DNA of 64,000 nucleotides from Bradyrhizobium commune (GTDB lineage: Bacteria > Pseudomonadota > Alphaproteobacteria > Rhizobiales > Xanthobacteraceae), in the NCBI RefSeq assembly GCF_015624505.1, contig NZ_CP061379.1:1922001-1986000 (forward strand). Direction: 5' to 3'. Below are positions 33,784 through 42,550 of the stretch, one piece after another. The position numbers were made by a program, and so were the translations under genes. The notes beneath the pieces were generated by a model. It worked only from the letters and a program-made list of their open reading frames with translations, did not search any database and was not told the DNA's origin. Within the stretch, counting starts at the first letter, position 1. Every line of letters starts with the position of its first letter.

Positions 33784-35214
33784 ATGTCCGTGGGTACGAC
33801 CGTCACCAATAATCCGCCGCGCGTCGAGCCGAAAGCCCTCGCAAGCGCGCTGGAGCAGCTTGCCGCACGCTTCGGCAACCGCCTGATCACCTCGCAGGCC
33901 GTGCGCGAGCAGCACGGCCATACCACGACATGGATCGTCAACCAGCCGCCGGACGGTGTGGTGATGGCGCAGGAGACCGCCGACATCCAGGACGTGGTGC
34001 GGATCTGCGCCAAACAAGGCGTGCCCGTCATACCCTTCGGCACCGGCACCTCGCTCGAGGGCCAGGTCAATGCGCCCGCCGGCGGCATCTCGATCGATCT
34101 GCGCGACATGAACAAGGTGCTCGCGGTGCATGCCGAGGACCTCGACTGCGTGATCCAGCCCGGCGTCACCCGCAAGGCGCTGAACGAGCATCTGCGCGAC
34201 CAGGGCCTGTTCTTCCCGATCGATCCCGGCGCCGATGCTTCGCTCGGCGGAATGGCCTCGACCCGCGCTTCGGGCACCAATGCGGTACGCTACGGCACCA
34301 TGCGCGACAGCGTGCTGGCACTGAAGGTGGTGCGTGGCGACGGCGAGATCATCACGACCGGCACGCGCGCCAAGAAATCATCCGCCGGCTACGACCTGAC
34401 GCATCTGTTCGTCGGCGCCGAAGGCACGCTCGGCATCATCTCCGAACTCACGATCCGCTTGCGCGGCATTCCCGAGACGATCGCGGCCGGCGCGGTGTCG
34501 TTCGAGACCGTGCACGGGGCGTGTCAGGCGGTGATCCTGGCGATCCAGACCGGCATTCCGGTAGCGCGTATCGAGCTCTTGAATGCCGCGCAGGTGAAGG
34601 CCTGCAATGCGTATTCAAAGCTGACGCTGCCAGAGACGCCGCTGCTCTTGATGGAATTCCACGGCAGCGAGATCGAGGTCGGAGAGCAGTCCAAGGCGTT
34701 CGGCGAGATCGCAAAGGATTGCGGCGGCGGCGATTTCTCTTGGACCACCAAGCCGGAGGATCGCACAAAACTGTGGCAGGCGCGGCACGATGCCTACTGG
34801 TCCGTGAAGGCGCTGCGGCCCGGCGATAGCGTCGGCGTGGTTGCGACCGACGTCTGCGTGCCGATCTCGCGGCTCGCCGAGTGCGTCGACGAAACCGAGG
34901 AAGATCTCAAGCGGCTCAACCTGTTGTCTCCGATCGTCGGCCATGTCGGCGACGGCAATTTCCACTGCTCGCTGGTCTGCGACACCAACGATGCCGACGA
35001 GATGGCGCGCGGCGAGGAGTTCATGCATCGCCTCGTGGAGCGCGCGCAGGCGATGGACGGCACCTGCACCGGCGAGCACGGCATCGGCCAGGGCAAGCAG
35101 AAATATCTCAAGGCGGAGCTCGGCCCCGAGGCACTCGACGCGATGCGTGCGCTGAAAAAGGCACTCGATCCGCAGAACATCTTCAACCCCGGCAAGATCG
35201 TGCCAGAGGTGTAG
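33784..35214 (+). CDS. FAD-binding D-lactate/2-hydroxyacid dehydrogenase (Dld/GlcD-type)
   Basis: A 476-residue flavoprotein of the PCMH/VAO family. It has the FAD-binding region VIPFGTGTSLEGQVNAPAGG, GVTRKALNEHLRDQGLFFPI, ASLGGMASTRASGTNAVRYG, KKSSAGYDLTHLFVGAEGTL, and the C-terminal domain with GHVGDGNFHCSLVCD (metal/substrate histidines) and GTCTGEHGIGQGKQKYL. This is the cytochrome-type D-lactate dehydrogenase or glycolate oxidase subunit plan, passing electrons to the respiratory chain. It reads as a single gene, not with GlcE/GlcF, so D-lactate is the more likely substrate. Confidence 0.88.
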   Translation: MSVGTTVTNNPPRVEPKALASALEQLAARFGNRLITSQAVREQHGHTTTWIVNQPPDGVVMAQETADIQDVVRICAKQGVPVIPFGTGTSLEGQVNAPAGGISIDLRDMNKVLAVHAEDLDCVIQPGVTRKALNEHLRDQGLFFPIDPGADASLGGMASTRASGTNAVRYGTMRDSVLALKVVRGDGEIITTGTRAKKSSAGYDLTHLFVGAEGTLGIISELTIRLRGIPETIAAGAVSFETVHGACQAVILAIQTGIPVARIELLNAAQVKACNAYSKLTLPETPLLLMEFHGSEIEVGEQSKAFGEIAKDCGGGDFSWTTKPEDRTKLWQARHDAYWSVKALRPGDSVGVVATDVCVPISRLAECVDETEEDLKRLNLLSPIVGHVGDGNFHCSLVCDTNDADEMARGEEFMHRLVERAQAMDGTCTGEHGIGQGKQKYLKAELGPEALDAMRALKKALDPQNIFNPGKIVPEV

Positions 35215-35336
35215 CGTCAGCCTGTTGCGGTGCGCCCGGCCGTGCGACGCGGCCGGCACGGGAACTTTCGGCAGGCTAGGCGGTTCCAATCCCAATATGA
35301 TGATGCCTCACTGGTGCGGATCTACGGGAGCGTGAG

Positions 35337-36656
35337 ATGTTGCGACCAGTCGTTGGAATTGCCGCGCTGGCTCTGGCTTGCCTGCTGGCGGGTGCAGCAC
35401 TGGCTAAGGGCGGTCATGGCGGTGGCCACGGTGGTGGCCATGGTGGTGGCCATGGCGGCGGTCACGGTGGTGGACATCACGGCGGCGGCCATTTCGGTGG
35501 TCATGGCTTCGGTCACGCCCATGTCGGCGGCGGGCCTCACGGCGGGGGCCGGTTCGCAGCCGTCGCGCGGCATGGCGGTCCGAACTTCGGCCAGCTACGC
35601 AACGCAGCCGTGCGTCCCGCCAATCTCCGCAATGCTCTGAACATGCAGGCCAGTGCGTTTCGGAACGGCCGCTTGATCGGCAATCCCGCGGCGCGGGCCC
35701 AGATTGCGGCCGCGGCCGCGCTGGTTGGCTGGCACGGCGCAGGTGGCGGATGGTGGCAACATCCCGGCGGCTTCTACGGCTGGGTCGGACCGCTGTTCTG
35801 GCCGTTCGCCTATAACGATCTCTACGACTATGCCATCTGGGGCGACGGTCTGGGCTTCTGGGGCTACGGCTATCCGGACGTCTACGCCGGCATCTTTGGC
35901 CCCTATGGCTATGATGGTCTTGCGACCTACCTGCCGCAACGTTCCTCGGGACGACGTCAGGCAAGGGGCGTCCCGCTCGATCAGCTTTGCGGCAGCGACC
36001 GCCGCGAGATCACCGGCCTGCCGGTCGATCAGATTGCCGCTTCAGTGCAACCGACGGACGCGCAGGGCGCGGCCCTCGACGCGCTCGGCAATGCCTCGAT
36101 CGAGGCGGCAGCGATCATCCGCGCGTCGTGCCCGACGCAAGTCGCGGCCACGGCGCCTGGCCGTTTGGCGGCGATGCAGCAGCGCGTCGAGGCGATGGTG
36201 CAGGCCGTCGAGCTGGTGCAACCGGCGCTCGACACATTCTATGGGGCGCTCGCCGACGAGCAGAAGGCCCGTTTCAACGCGCTGGCCGACGACCAGCGCC
36301 GCACCACAGCAGCCTCCGGCAACAATGCGTCGCTGGTGCAGAATTGTGCTGCGCCCGTTGGGCTCGATTGGCCGAGCGCCGAGATCGACGCTCGGCTCCA
36401 TCCGAGCGAGTCCCAGCGTGGTGCTCTGCAAGTGCTTCAGGACACCAGCGCCAGGGTCAGGGATGCGCTCAAGGCAGCGTGCGAGCCCGGCGACGTGATG
36501 ACGCCGCCGGCGCGCATGGCCGCGGTCCGCAAGCGGCTCGATACGATGCTGGACGGCGTCAAATCGGTGCGCGCTGCGCTCGAGGATTTCTACGCCACGC
36601 TGAACGACGAGCAAAAGGCCCAATTCGAGGCGATCGGGCCGCGTCGGATGTCCTAA
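35337..36656 (+). CDS. secreted His/Gly-rich protein with LTxxQ/Spy-like repeats
   Basis: A 439-residue protein. Signal peptide to about 22 (MLRPVVGIAALALACLLAG), then a His/Gly tract at about 24-75 made of GHGG units. A Gly/Tyr/Trp-rich middle follows (about 140-200, WWQHPGGFYGWVGPLFWPFA). Two copies of a helical Spy/CpxP-like domain come last: LDTFYGALADEQKARFNAL at about 300 and LEDFYATLNDEQKAQFEAI near the end, the LTxxQ-type motif. Cysteines at CGSDRREI and CAAPVG flank the repeats. The His tract could bind metal; the Spy-like part suggests envelope stress or chaperone work. Confidence 0.75.
   Translation: MLRPVVGIAALALACLLAGAALAKGGHGGGHGGGHGGGHGGGHGGGHHGGGHFGGHGFGHAHVGGGPHGGGRFAAVARHGGPNFGQLRNAAVRPANLRNALNMQASAFRNGRLIGNPAARAQIAAAAALVGWHGAGGGWWQHPGGFYGWVGPLFWPFAYNDLYDYAIWGDGLGFWGYGYPDVYAGIFGPYGYDGLATYLPQRSSGRRQARGVPLDQLCGSDRREITGLPVDQIAASVQPTDAQGAALDALGNASIEAAAIIRASCPTQVAATAPGRLAAMQQRVEAMVQAVELVQPALDTFYGALADEQKARFNALADDQRRTTAASGNNASLVQNCAAPVGLDWPSAEIDARLHPSESQRGALQVLQDTSARVRDALKAACEPGDVMTPPARMAAVRKRLDTMLDGVKSVRAALEDFYATLNDEQKAQFEAIGPRRMS
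35407..35510 (+). repeat. short tandem repeat encoding GHGG units
   Basis: About eight imperfect copies of a 12-base unit of the form GGTGGTGGCCAT or GGCGGTCACGGT encode Gly-Gly-His-Gly blocks. It is inside the LTxxQ gene and in frame. Repeats like this change length by slippage, so the number of histidines may vary between strains. Confidence 0.7.
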
Positions 36657-36778
36657 ACGTGCCGCAAGCCTAAGGCGTGGCGGAAAAAACCGCCTCGCCG
36701 ATCGCACCGCAGTTCTCTATGCTGGGCAGAGCCGAAGCTCGACAATGCGGTGGCCGGAAGGCTGCGGGTGGCTGGGTG

Positions 36779-37141
36779 ATGAAGTGGTTCGCAAGGCAGA
36801 AGCCGCGGGAGATCTGGGACGAAGCGATCGCATGGCCGCTCGGCGACATCGAAGCCGCCGAGCGCATCCGAATCATCTGCGAGACTGCGGCTTCCTGCGC
36901 CGCCGGCTCTGCGCGCAACGACAAGGGTGACAGCGAGCGCTACGAGTGCGCCGCAAAAGTCGCGATGGAAATCGCGATGAAGATGTCGGATGGATTGATG
37001 CGCGACGACGCGGTCCATCGCATCGTCGGTCTCTGCATGAAGGCGGGCGACCTCAAGACCGCGCAGATCCTGTTTCGCGCGATCCATGCCAGCTGGATCC
37101 GCGAGGCCTTGCAGCGGGATCATCCGACGCTCGTGCAATAA
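36779..37141 (+). CDS. hypothetical protein
   Basis: A 120-residue soluble, mostly helical protein if read from the ATG at 36779 (MKWFARQKPREIWDEAIAWP). The frame is also open to a GTG at 36677 and an ATG at 36719. Residues KVAMEIAMKMSDGLMRDDAV and GLCMKAGDLKTAQILFRAIH look like an amphipathic repeat. I do not recognise a family. It lies between the LTxxQ gene and the convergent SulP gene, with a palindromic repeat at its 3' side. Confidence 0.5.
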   Translation: MKWFARQKPREIWDEAIAWPLGDIEAAERIRIICETAASCAAGSARNDKGDSERYECAAKVAMEIAMKMSDGLMRDDAVHRIVGLCMKAGDLKTAQILFRAIHASWIREALQRDHPTLVQ

Positions 37142-37164
37142 CGACTCGTTGTCGCCACGAAGAT

Positions 37165-37232
37165 GGTGCGCTCCCTCCTCGCTTGCGGGGGAGGGATCGG
37201 GAGAGGGTGTCTCCGCAAGCGGGAGAGGTGCA
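37165..37232. repeat. palindromic CTCTCCC-type intergenic repeat
   Basis: GCTCCCTCCTCGCTTGCGG on the left and CCGCAAGCGGGAGAGGTGC on the right form an imperfect inverted repeat around GGGAGGGATCGGGAGAGGGT. It fills the gap between the convergent hypothetical and SulP genes. It belongs to the same family as the elements at 11021, 31808 and 61692. Confidence 0.65.
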
Positions 37233-37255
37233 CCGAGCCTGCGGCCAAATCCAAC

Positions 37256-38935
37256 CTAATTTGCCAGCGTTCGCACCGCCTCGTCCACGCTGTGGAAGAC
37301 GTGCTGCTTCGGCAGCGCGTCGAACAATCTGAAGCGCTCGAAGGCGTCCTGCGCGCGCACTGATTCCAGCCGTGCAAGCGCGACCGTCACGCCCTGTTCG
37401 CTGCACGCCTTGAACACGTCGAGCAAAATCTGCGCGGCGGTGAAGTCGATCTCGACCATGCCGCTCGCCTCCAGCACCAAAAGTTGCGGTGTGGCCGTCG
37501 TAAGCACCTTGGTCACGTCGCTGCGGAAGCCGGGCGCGTTGAGGAAGGACAGCGGCGCCTGGAGCCCGATCACGGCGACGCCGGCGATGCGCTCGCCGGC
37601 GATGTGCGGATGTGCCGGCCACCAGATCGTTGTGCCCGGCACGCGCTCGAACTCCACGAGGCGTGCGCGCGTGGTGCTCCAGATGCCGTGGAGCAGCGAC
37701 AGCACGATGCCGAGAAACGCGCCCTGCTGGATCGGCAGCACGATGATCAATGCGGCGGTGGCGACGATCAGCAAAAATTCGCTGAAGGACTGGCGATAGA
37801 TCGTGACGATCTGGTTCAGGCGGATGATGCGCAGGGCGACGAACAGCAGGATGCCGCCGAGTGCGGCGTCCGGTACGTGGCGCAACAACCCGGTCCCGAA
37901 AGCGAGCAGCAACAGCACGATGACTGCCGCGGCAAGGCCCGCGAGCTGCGATTGTCCGCCGGTCTCGGCGACGATGCCGGTCCGCGGCGGACTGGCATTG
38001 ACGGGGAAGGCTCCGAACAGGCCGCCGAGTACGCTGCCGGCGCCGGCGCCGAGGAAGTCGCGGTCGACATCGGCAGGCTTGTCGGGATCGGACGGGAACG
38101 ATCGTGTCGTGGCGGCGGTCTGCACCATCACCACGACAGTGATGACGAAGGCGAGCGGCACGAGGCGCACCCAGAGCTCCGGCGCAAGCACCGGCAGGGT
38201 CGGCCGCGGCAGCGTACCGGGCACGCTGCCTACGACGTTGACGCCCTTGCTCTCGAGGCCGAGCGCGATTGTGGCGAGCGTCGCGGCGACGAGCCCGATC
38301 AGCGCGCCCGGAATTTTTGCACTGATCTTCTCGGAGACGACGACCACGGCCAGCACACCGAAGCCGATGCAAAGCGTAACCGGATTGGTCCGGCCGAGCT
38401 CGGTTGCGAGCACGCCGATGCGACCGAGCGTCGGCCCGCTCGGCGATTCCAGCCCGAGCACGCCCGGCAATTGCGAGACGATGATGTGGACCGAGATGCC
38501 GGCGAGGAAGCCGACCATCACCGGCATCGACAACAGATTGGCGATGCCGCCGAGCCGAAACGCGCCGCCGGCCAGCATCATCGCGCCGACCATCAGCGCC
38601 AGCGCGATCGCCAGCTCCTGATAGTCGGGCGTACCGGCAGCGGCGAGCGCGGCAAGGCCACCGGCAAAGATCGGCGTGATCGTGGAGTCGGCGCCGCAGG
38701 ACAGGAATCGGTTGCCGCCGAGCAAGGCAAAGCCAAGCGAACCCGCCATGAAGGCGAAGAAGCCGATCTGCGGCGCGAAGCCGCCGAGCCGCGCGGTCGC
38801 CATCTGCTCGGGGATCGCAATCGCCGCCAGCGTCAGGCCCGCGATGAGATCGCCGGGCAGAGCATAGGAGGCGAGCGATTGGAAGAGCGGCCATCCCCGC
38901 TTGGCTGATCCTTTGGCGTGTACGTCTTGCGGCAT
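37256..38935 (-). CDS. SulP-family anion transporter with STAS domain
   Basis: A 559-residue SLC26/SulP transporter. After a short hydrophilic start, the membrane domain opens SYALPGDLIAGLTLAAIAIP (the SulP signature), then GGNRFLSCGADSTITPIFAG. GAGAGSVLGGLFGAFPVNAS with its Pro-Arg follows, then FGTGLLRHVPDAALGGILLF. The STAS domain spans about 430-545 (GVAVIGLQAPLSFLNAPGFR ... VEIDFTAAQILLDVF). It may carry sulfate, bicarbonate or a dicarboxylate; the sequence does not tell which. Confidence 0.9.
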   Translation of the reverse strand: MPQDVHAKGSAKRGWPLFQSLASYALPGDLIAGLTLAAIAIPEQMATARLGGFAPQIGFFAFMAGSLGFALLGGNRFLSCGADSTITPIFAGGLAALAAAGTPDYQELAIALALMVGAMMLAGGAFRLGGIANLLSMPVMVGFLAGISVHIIVSQLPGVLGLESPSGPTLGRIGVLATELGRTNPVTLCIGFGVLAVVVVSEKISAKIPGALIGLVAATLATIALGLESKGVNVVGSVPGTLPRPTLPVLAPELWVRLVPLAFVITVVVMVQTAATTRSFPSDPDKPADVDRDFLGAGAGSVLGGLFGAFPVNASPPRTGIVAETGGQSQLAGLAAAVIVLLLLAFGTGLLRHVPDAALGGILLFVALRIIRLNQIVTIYRQSFSEFLLIVATAALIIVLPIQQGAFLGIVLSLLHGIWSTTRARLVEFERVPGTTIWWPAHPHIAGERIAGVAVIGLQAPLSFLNAPGFRSDVTKVLTTATPQLLVLEASGMVEIDFTAAQILLDVFKACSEQGVTVALARLESVRAQDAFERFRLFDALPKQHVFHSVDEAVRTLAN

Positions 38936-39017
38936 CGATGTGCCTCCGAAAAATCTGAGTCGGTCGATCAGACTACAGCATTTCCGGATTCGAAGGCGGC
39001 AGATGGCCCCATCAACA

Positions 39018-39050
39018 GAAATGTCCGCAAGCGAGGCTTGCGGACATTTC
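39018..39050 (-). terminator. strong hairpin downstream of the caspase-like gene
   Basis: GAAATGTCCGCAAGC and its exact inverse flank a 3-base loop, giving a perfect 15-bp stem. It lies 23 bp beyond the stop of the caspase-like gene, before the SulP gene on the same strand. A good run of T is missing, so it may act with Rho or as an mRNA 3' end. Confidence 0.6.
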
Positions 39051-39072
39051 TTCGCATCGCTGTGCGACGGCC

Positions 39073-40578
39073 TCAGTATCCCCTGTGATAGCCTTCGCCG
39101 CCGTGGTTCATCTCGCCGCCGCCGCGGCCGCCGCCGCCCATGCCCATGCCGATGCCGATACCGATGCCGATCCCTTGCATGATCGCGCCGGGCGGCGGGC
39201 CGCGGTCCTGCGGTGGCGGCGCGTGCTCGACCACTTCGTCAGGCGGCGGCTTGCGCGATTTGGGCGGCGTGTCGACCACCTTGCGCTTCGGCGGCGTGTC
39301 GTCGACGCGCTTCTTGATGATCGGCGCGACTGTCGGGTTGATCGGCGTTGCCGGGGTCGTCGGCGTCGAGCACGGACATGTCGGCGCTAGCGCAACGGCG
39401 ACCGGAGCAGGAACCGCAGCAGCCACGACAGGCAATACATAATTGCGGTTCTGCACGCGGAGCAGCAGCCGACGCGCGGTCGCAGCCAAGTCGCTGTTGT
39501 CCCAGTTCACCAGATAGGCCTCGTAGGAGGCGCGGGTGTTGATCGCCAATGCGCGATCCCATGCGAGCATCTGGCGCCGGCGCTCCAGCACCGTGCGCAG
39601 GCGCGGGGCGTAGACGGCTTGCGTGTACAGCTCGACGTAAGCCTGATACGCCGGCACCGTGTCGTCGGCGATCACGAGATCATAGGCGACCTTGGCGTCC
39701 TTGCCCTGCAATTCCTTGCGCCAGTCCTCGACGCTGCGCGTTGCGCTGGCGAGCGCCATCGAGTCCGCGCCCGAAGCAGGGGGCTGACCGCTGTTGCTCT
39801 CGGCGCCGAAGAACTTGAAGTCGGTCGTCAGCGACGAGCTTTCCCAGGGGATCTGGCGCCCGTCGGTCGACTGCGCCACCGAGATGCGGATGCGCTTGAA
39901 CACTTCCTCGATCGGGATGTTCGGTTGCTTTGCGACCGAAAGCGCCGCGGTGGTGTAGGGGCTGTCGACGCCGGTGCCGTCCTCGGCTTCGGCGCCGGGC
40001 GAGGTCGAATAGGAGATGAAGGAGCCGGGCGCGCCGGCCTTGGTGTCGACGATCGCAAGGCCGTGGCCGGCACCGCTGAGCGCCGGGAAGGGATTGTTGC
40101 GGCAGGCGTCGAGCATGAAGATGCGTGCCCGCGTCGGCAGCGCGCCGAGCGTGTTGAGCATGTCGTTCAGCCGCACGCCTTGCAGAGGAATGTCGGCTTC
40201 GCGCTTGGGATCGAGATCGACCGGCACGAGATAGTTCTCGCCGTCGATCTGCAAGCCGTGGCCGGCATAGAACACCAGTGCGACGGTGTCGGCGCCGCTG
40301 GCGCTGACCTTGCCGGCGAAATCCGAGATCGCCTGGCGCATCGCGTTCTGGTCCAGGTTCGGTGCCGCGGTGACGTTGAAGCCGGCATTGCCGAGCATCT
40401 CGGCCATGCCCTTGGCGTCATTGGCGGCGTTGGGCAGCTCCGGCACGGTGCGATACGCGGATTGGCCGATCACGAGTGCAAGCCGCGCTTCGGCCGCGGC
40501 GTCTGTCGGCGTCATCATTTGCGTGAGCGCAAGGAGGCCGGAGGCAAGAATTAAACTACGAAAGACTGGACGGCGCAT
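39073..40578 (-). CDS. secreted caspase-like (peptidase C14) protein with Pro/Gly tail
   Basis: A 501-residue protein. The ATG at 40578 (MRRPVFRSLILASGLLALTQ) has GGAGGTGACACC before it and opens a signal peptide. The caspase-fold domain is at about 31-270 (ARLALVIGQSAYRTVPELPN). The catalytic pair is seen as histidine 107 in FYAGHGLQ and cysteine 159 in LDACRNNPF. A helical repeat region of about 110 residues follows. The C-terminus is low-complexity: Thr/Pro-rich TTPATPINPTVAPIIKK, Lys/Pro-rich DDTPPKRKVVDTPPKSR, then Met/Gly-rich with HGGEGYHRGY. Processing or signalling outside the cytoplasm is possible. Confidence 0.85.
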   Translation of the reverse strand: MRRPVFRSLILASGLLALTQMMTPTDAAAEARLALVIGQSAYRTVPELPNAANDAKGMAEMLGNAGFNVTAAPNLDQNAMRQAISDFAGKVSASGADTVALVFYAGHGLQIDGENYLVPVDLDPKREADIPLQGVRLNDMLNTLGALPTRARIFMLDACRNNPFPALSGAGHGLAIVDTKAGAPGSFISYSTSPGAEAEDGTGVDSPYTTAALSVAKQPNIPIEEVFKRIRISVAQSTDGRQIPWESSSLTTDFKFFGAESNSGQPPASGADSMALASATRSVEDWRKELQGKDAKVAYDLVIADDTVPAYQAYVELYTQAVYAPRLRTVLERRRQMLAWDRALAINTRASYEAYLVNWDNSDLAATARRLLLRVQNRNYVLPVVAAAVPAPVAVALAPTCPCSTPTTPATPINPTVAPIIKKRVDDTPPKRKVVDTPPKSRKPPPDEVVEHAPPPQDRGPPPGAIMQGIGIGIGIGMGMGGGGRGGGEMNHGGEGYHRGY

Positions 40579-40724
40579 GGTGTCACCTCCATTCGGCAAT
40601 ATGCGCGAGGATGTCACCTTTTCTAGTCGTGCGCCATGACTCTGTCTGTGCGCTAGCTCACGCTGCCGCCTGCGACAAAATGGGGCAGGAGGTCTGCCTG
40701 AGCTGATGGCAGGTCGGTATGCCG

Positions 40725-41645
40725 TCAGAACAGTCCGCGGTCCCACGGTGGATCCGGCGAAAACTGTGCGGCGAGAAAATCGATGAAGGCGCGCACCTTG
40801 GCCGGCGGCCGGCGATCGGGCAGGTAGACCGCATGCACGGCAGACGACTGGATCTCCGGCTGGTCGAGCGGAAGCGCCACCAGCGTGCCGGCGCGCAGGT
40901 CATCGGCGATGATGAAGGTTGGCTGGCGTGCGAGGCCAAGGCCGGCGAGCGTCGCCGCACGCAGCGCATCGCCATTATTGGCGCGCAGATTGCCGGACAC
41001 CTGGACGCGGATCTCGCCGTCCGCGCCGAACAGCCATTCCGCCGCGCTCGCCTGTTGCGAGAGCGTGTAGCCGAGACAATTGTGAGTGGCGAGATCGGCC
41101 ACGCCGCGCGGCGTGCCGTGCTTGGCGAGATATGAAGGCGCGGCGCAGACGACCAGGCGGTTCGGCGCAAGCCTCCGCGCCACCATGCTGGAGTCGCGGA
41201 GCTTGCCGATGCGGATCGCGAGATCCCAGCCTTCTTCTGCAAGGTCGACGAGGCGATCGTTGAGCCCGAGCTCGATCGTGACCTCGGGATGGCGCTCCGA
41301 GAACTCCGCAATCAGCGGGGCGATCTGCCGAGTGCCGAACACCACGGGCACGTTGACTCGCAGCAATCCACGCGGCTCGGCGCGTTCGCGCGCAATCGCC
41401 GCGTCCGCGGTCTCCATGTCGGCAAGGATGCGTTCGGAGGATTCCAGATAGAGGCGGCCGGCCTCGGTGATCGACAGCCGCCGTGTGGTGCGGTGGAACA
41501 GCTTTGTGCCGAGCCGCGCCTCGAGCGCAGCGACATGCTTGGTCACCATGGTCTGCGACAGGCCCATCGCACGGCCCGCGCCGGACAGGCTTCCGCTCGT
41601 CGCCACTTTGGCGAAGACTTCCAGGCTGGTGAGGCGGTCGAGCAA
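40725..41645 (-). CDS. LysR-family transcriptional regulator
   Basis: A 306-residue regulator starting at a TTG at 41645 with GGAGTG eight bases upstream. The winged helix reads MLDRLTSLEVFAKVATSGSL, MGLSQTMVTKHVAALEARLG and FHRTTRRLSITEAG. The effector domain begins LRVNVPVVFGTRQIAPLIAE. It is close to the DsdC/CrgA-like single-LysR type that controls a divergent neighbour, here the DoxX gene. Confidence 0.9.
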   Translation of the reverse strand: MLDRLTSLEVFAKVATSGSLSGAGRAMGLSQTMVTKHVAALEARLGTKLFHRTTRRLSITEAGRLYLESSERILADMETADAAIARERAEPRGLLRVNVPVVFGTRQIAPLIAEFSERHPEVTIELGLNDRLVDLAEEGWDLAIRIGKLRDSSMVARRLAPNRLVVCAAPSYLAKHGTPRGVADLATHNCLGYTLSQQASAAEWLFGADGEIRVQVSGNLRANNGDALRAATLAGLGLARQPTFIIADDLRAGTLVALPLDQPEIQSSAVHAVYLPDRRPPAKVRAFIDFLAAQFSPDPPWDRGLF

Positions 41646-41691
41646 GCAATTTCACTCCATCAGTGTGAGGTGTAATTCCAGAATAGCAGAT

Positions 41692-41710
41692 TATCATCAA
41701 AACGAGGATA
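41692..41710. promoter_or_regulatory. putative LysR operator
   Basis: TATC (41692-41695) and GATA (41707-41710) are inverted around 11 bases, the T-N11-A pattern of LysR sites. It lies in the 94-bp divergent gap between the LysR and DoxX genes, close to the DoxX ribosome site, as a self- or co-regulating site would. Confidence 0.4.
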
Positions 41711-41739
41711 GATCATATTGCACTGCAAAGGAGACCATC

Positions 41740-42183
41740 ATGATCGATTCCCGTACCGCCCCCTACGCCGCACTGGTGCTGCGCGTGACCCTGGGCGCGC
41801 TCTTCCTGGCCCATGCCAGCCTGAAGCTGTTCGTCTTCACCCCGGCCGGCACCGCAAAATTTTTCGGGAGCCTCGGCTTCCCGCCCGAACTGGCTTATCT
41901 CGTGATGACCGTGGAAGTGCTGAGCGGCATCGCGCTGATCCTCGGTGTCTGGACCCGCTATGCGGCGCTGGCCGGCATTCCGGTCCTGCTCGGCGCGATC
42001 TTCACCGTGCATGGTGCGGCCGGGTTCTTCTTCACCAATCCGAAGGGCGGCTGGGAATTCCCCGCCTTCTGGGCGATCGCGCTGGTTGCGCAGGCGCTGC
42101 TCGGCGATGGCGCTTTCGCGCTGCGCCCATCGCGCGATGTCGAGGCCGCGAGCGGCCAGTTGAGCGCCGCCGCTTCGCGCTGA
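41740..42183 (+). CDS. DoxX-family membrane protein
   Basis: A 147-residue protein, ATG at 41740 (MIDSRTAPYAALVLRVTLGA) with AAGGAGA upstream. It has four membrane helices and the DoxX signature: LFLAHASLKLFVFTPAGTAK, FFGSLGFPPELAYLVMTVEV and LSGIALILGVWTRYAALAGI. DoxX proteins are linked to quinol-dependent redox or stress reactions. Its divergent LysR neighbour probably controls it. Confidence 0.88.
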   Translation: MIDSRTAPYAALVLRVTLGALFLAHASLKLFVFTPAGTAKFFGSLGFPPELAYLVMTVEVLSGIALILGVWTRYAALAGIPVLLGAIFTVHGAAGFFFTNPKGGWEFPAFWAIALVAQALLGDGAFALRPSRDVEAASGQLSAAASR

Positions 42184-42550
42184 CATCAAGCATCGTTGAA
42201 ACGCGAGAGCTGCGGGACCACGATCCCGCAGCTCTTTTTCGTTGCGCGCTGATGCGCCGGGCGCAGCCCAAGGTCCATCAATCTGCGTTCGGCATCGATC
42301 CATACCCGAATTGGATCGATCTGCGTCAATCTTGCCCAGCCCGCCCTTTGGCCGCGATGCGGCATCATCAAAATCATCCTCAAACATAGGCGTTCCGCGG
42401 CGCCTCTGACCGAGCGCTTGGCTCGCGCGCGTTCACCGCGCCGCCAGCCGCAACCCTTGCCTGCCCCGTCGCTTTGGCCATACAGTCCGCGCAACAGGCC
42501 GGCGGCAACGACCGCGGTCGCAAATAAAAATATCGGGGAGAGACCGCGCC
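42184..42550. other. intergenic region before the TRAP operon
   Basis: A 367-bp gap between the DoxX and TRAP binding-protein genes. It holds the DoxX terminator at 42207-42239 and, at its right end, the GGGGAG ribosome site of the DctP gene after a short AT-rich ATAAAAATATC patch. I see no gene or recognisable regulatory site otherwise. Confidence 0.5.
42207..42239 (+). terminator. Rho-independent terminator of the DoxX gene
   Basis: GAGCTGCGGGA pairs perfectly with TCCCGCAGCTC over 11 bp with a 6-base loop (CCACGA), and TTTTTC follows at once. This is a classic intrinsic terminator, 24 bp after the DoxX stop. Confidence 0.88.

Noticed and set aside
33702..34280. N-terminal extension of the thioesterase frame
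   Set aside because: It is antisense to the lactate-dehydrogenase-like gene and shows no family sequence before the ATG at 33701.
35407..35510. Tandem units as a possible CRISPR or satellite
   Set aside because: Units are 12 bases, without spacers, and encode Gly/His blocks in frame.
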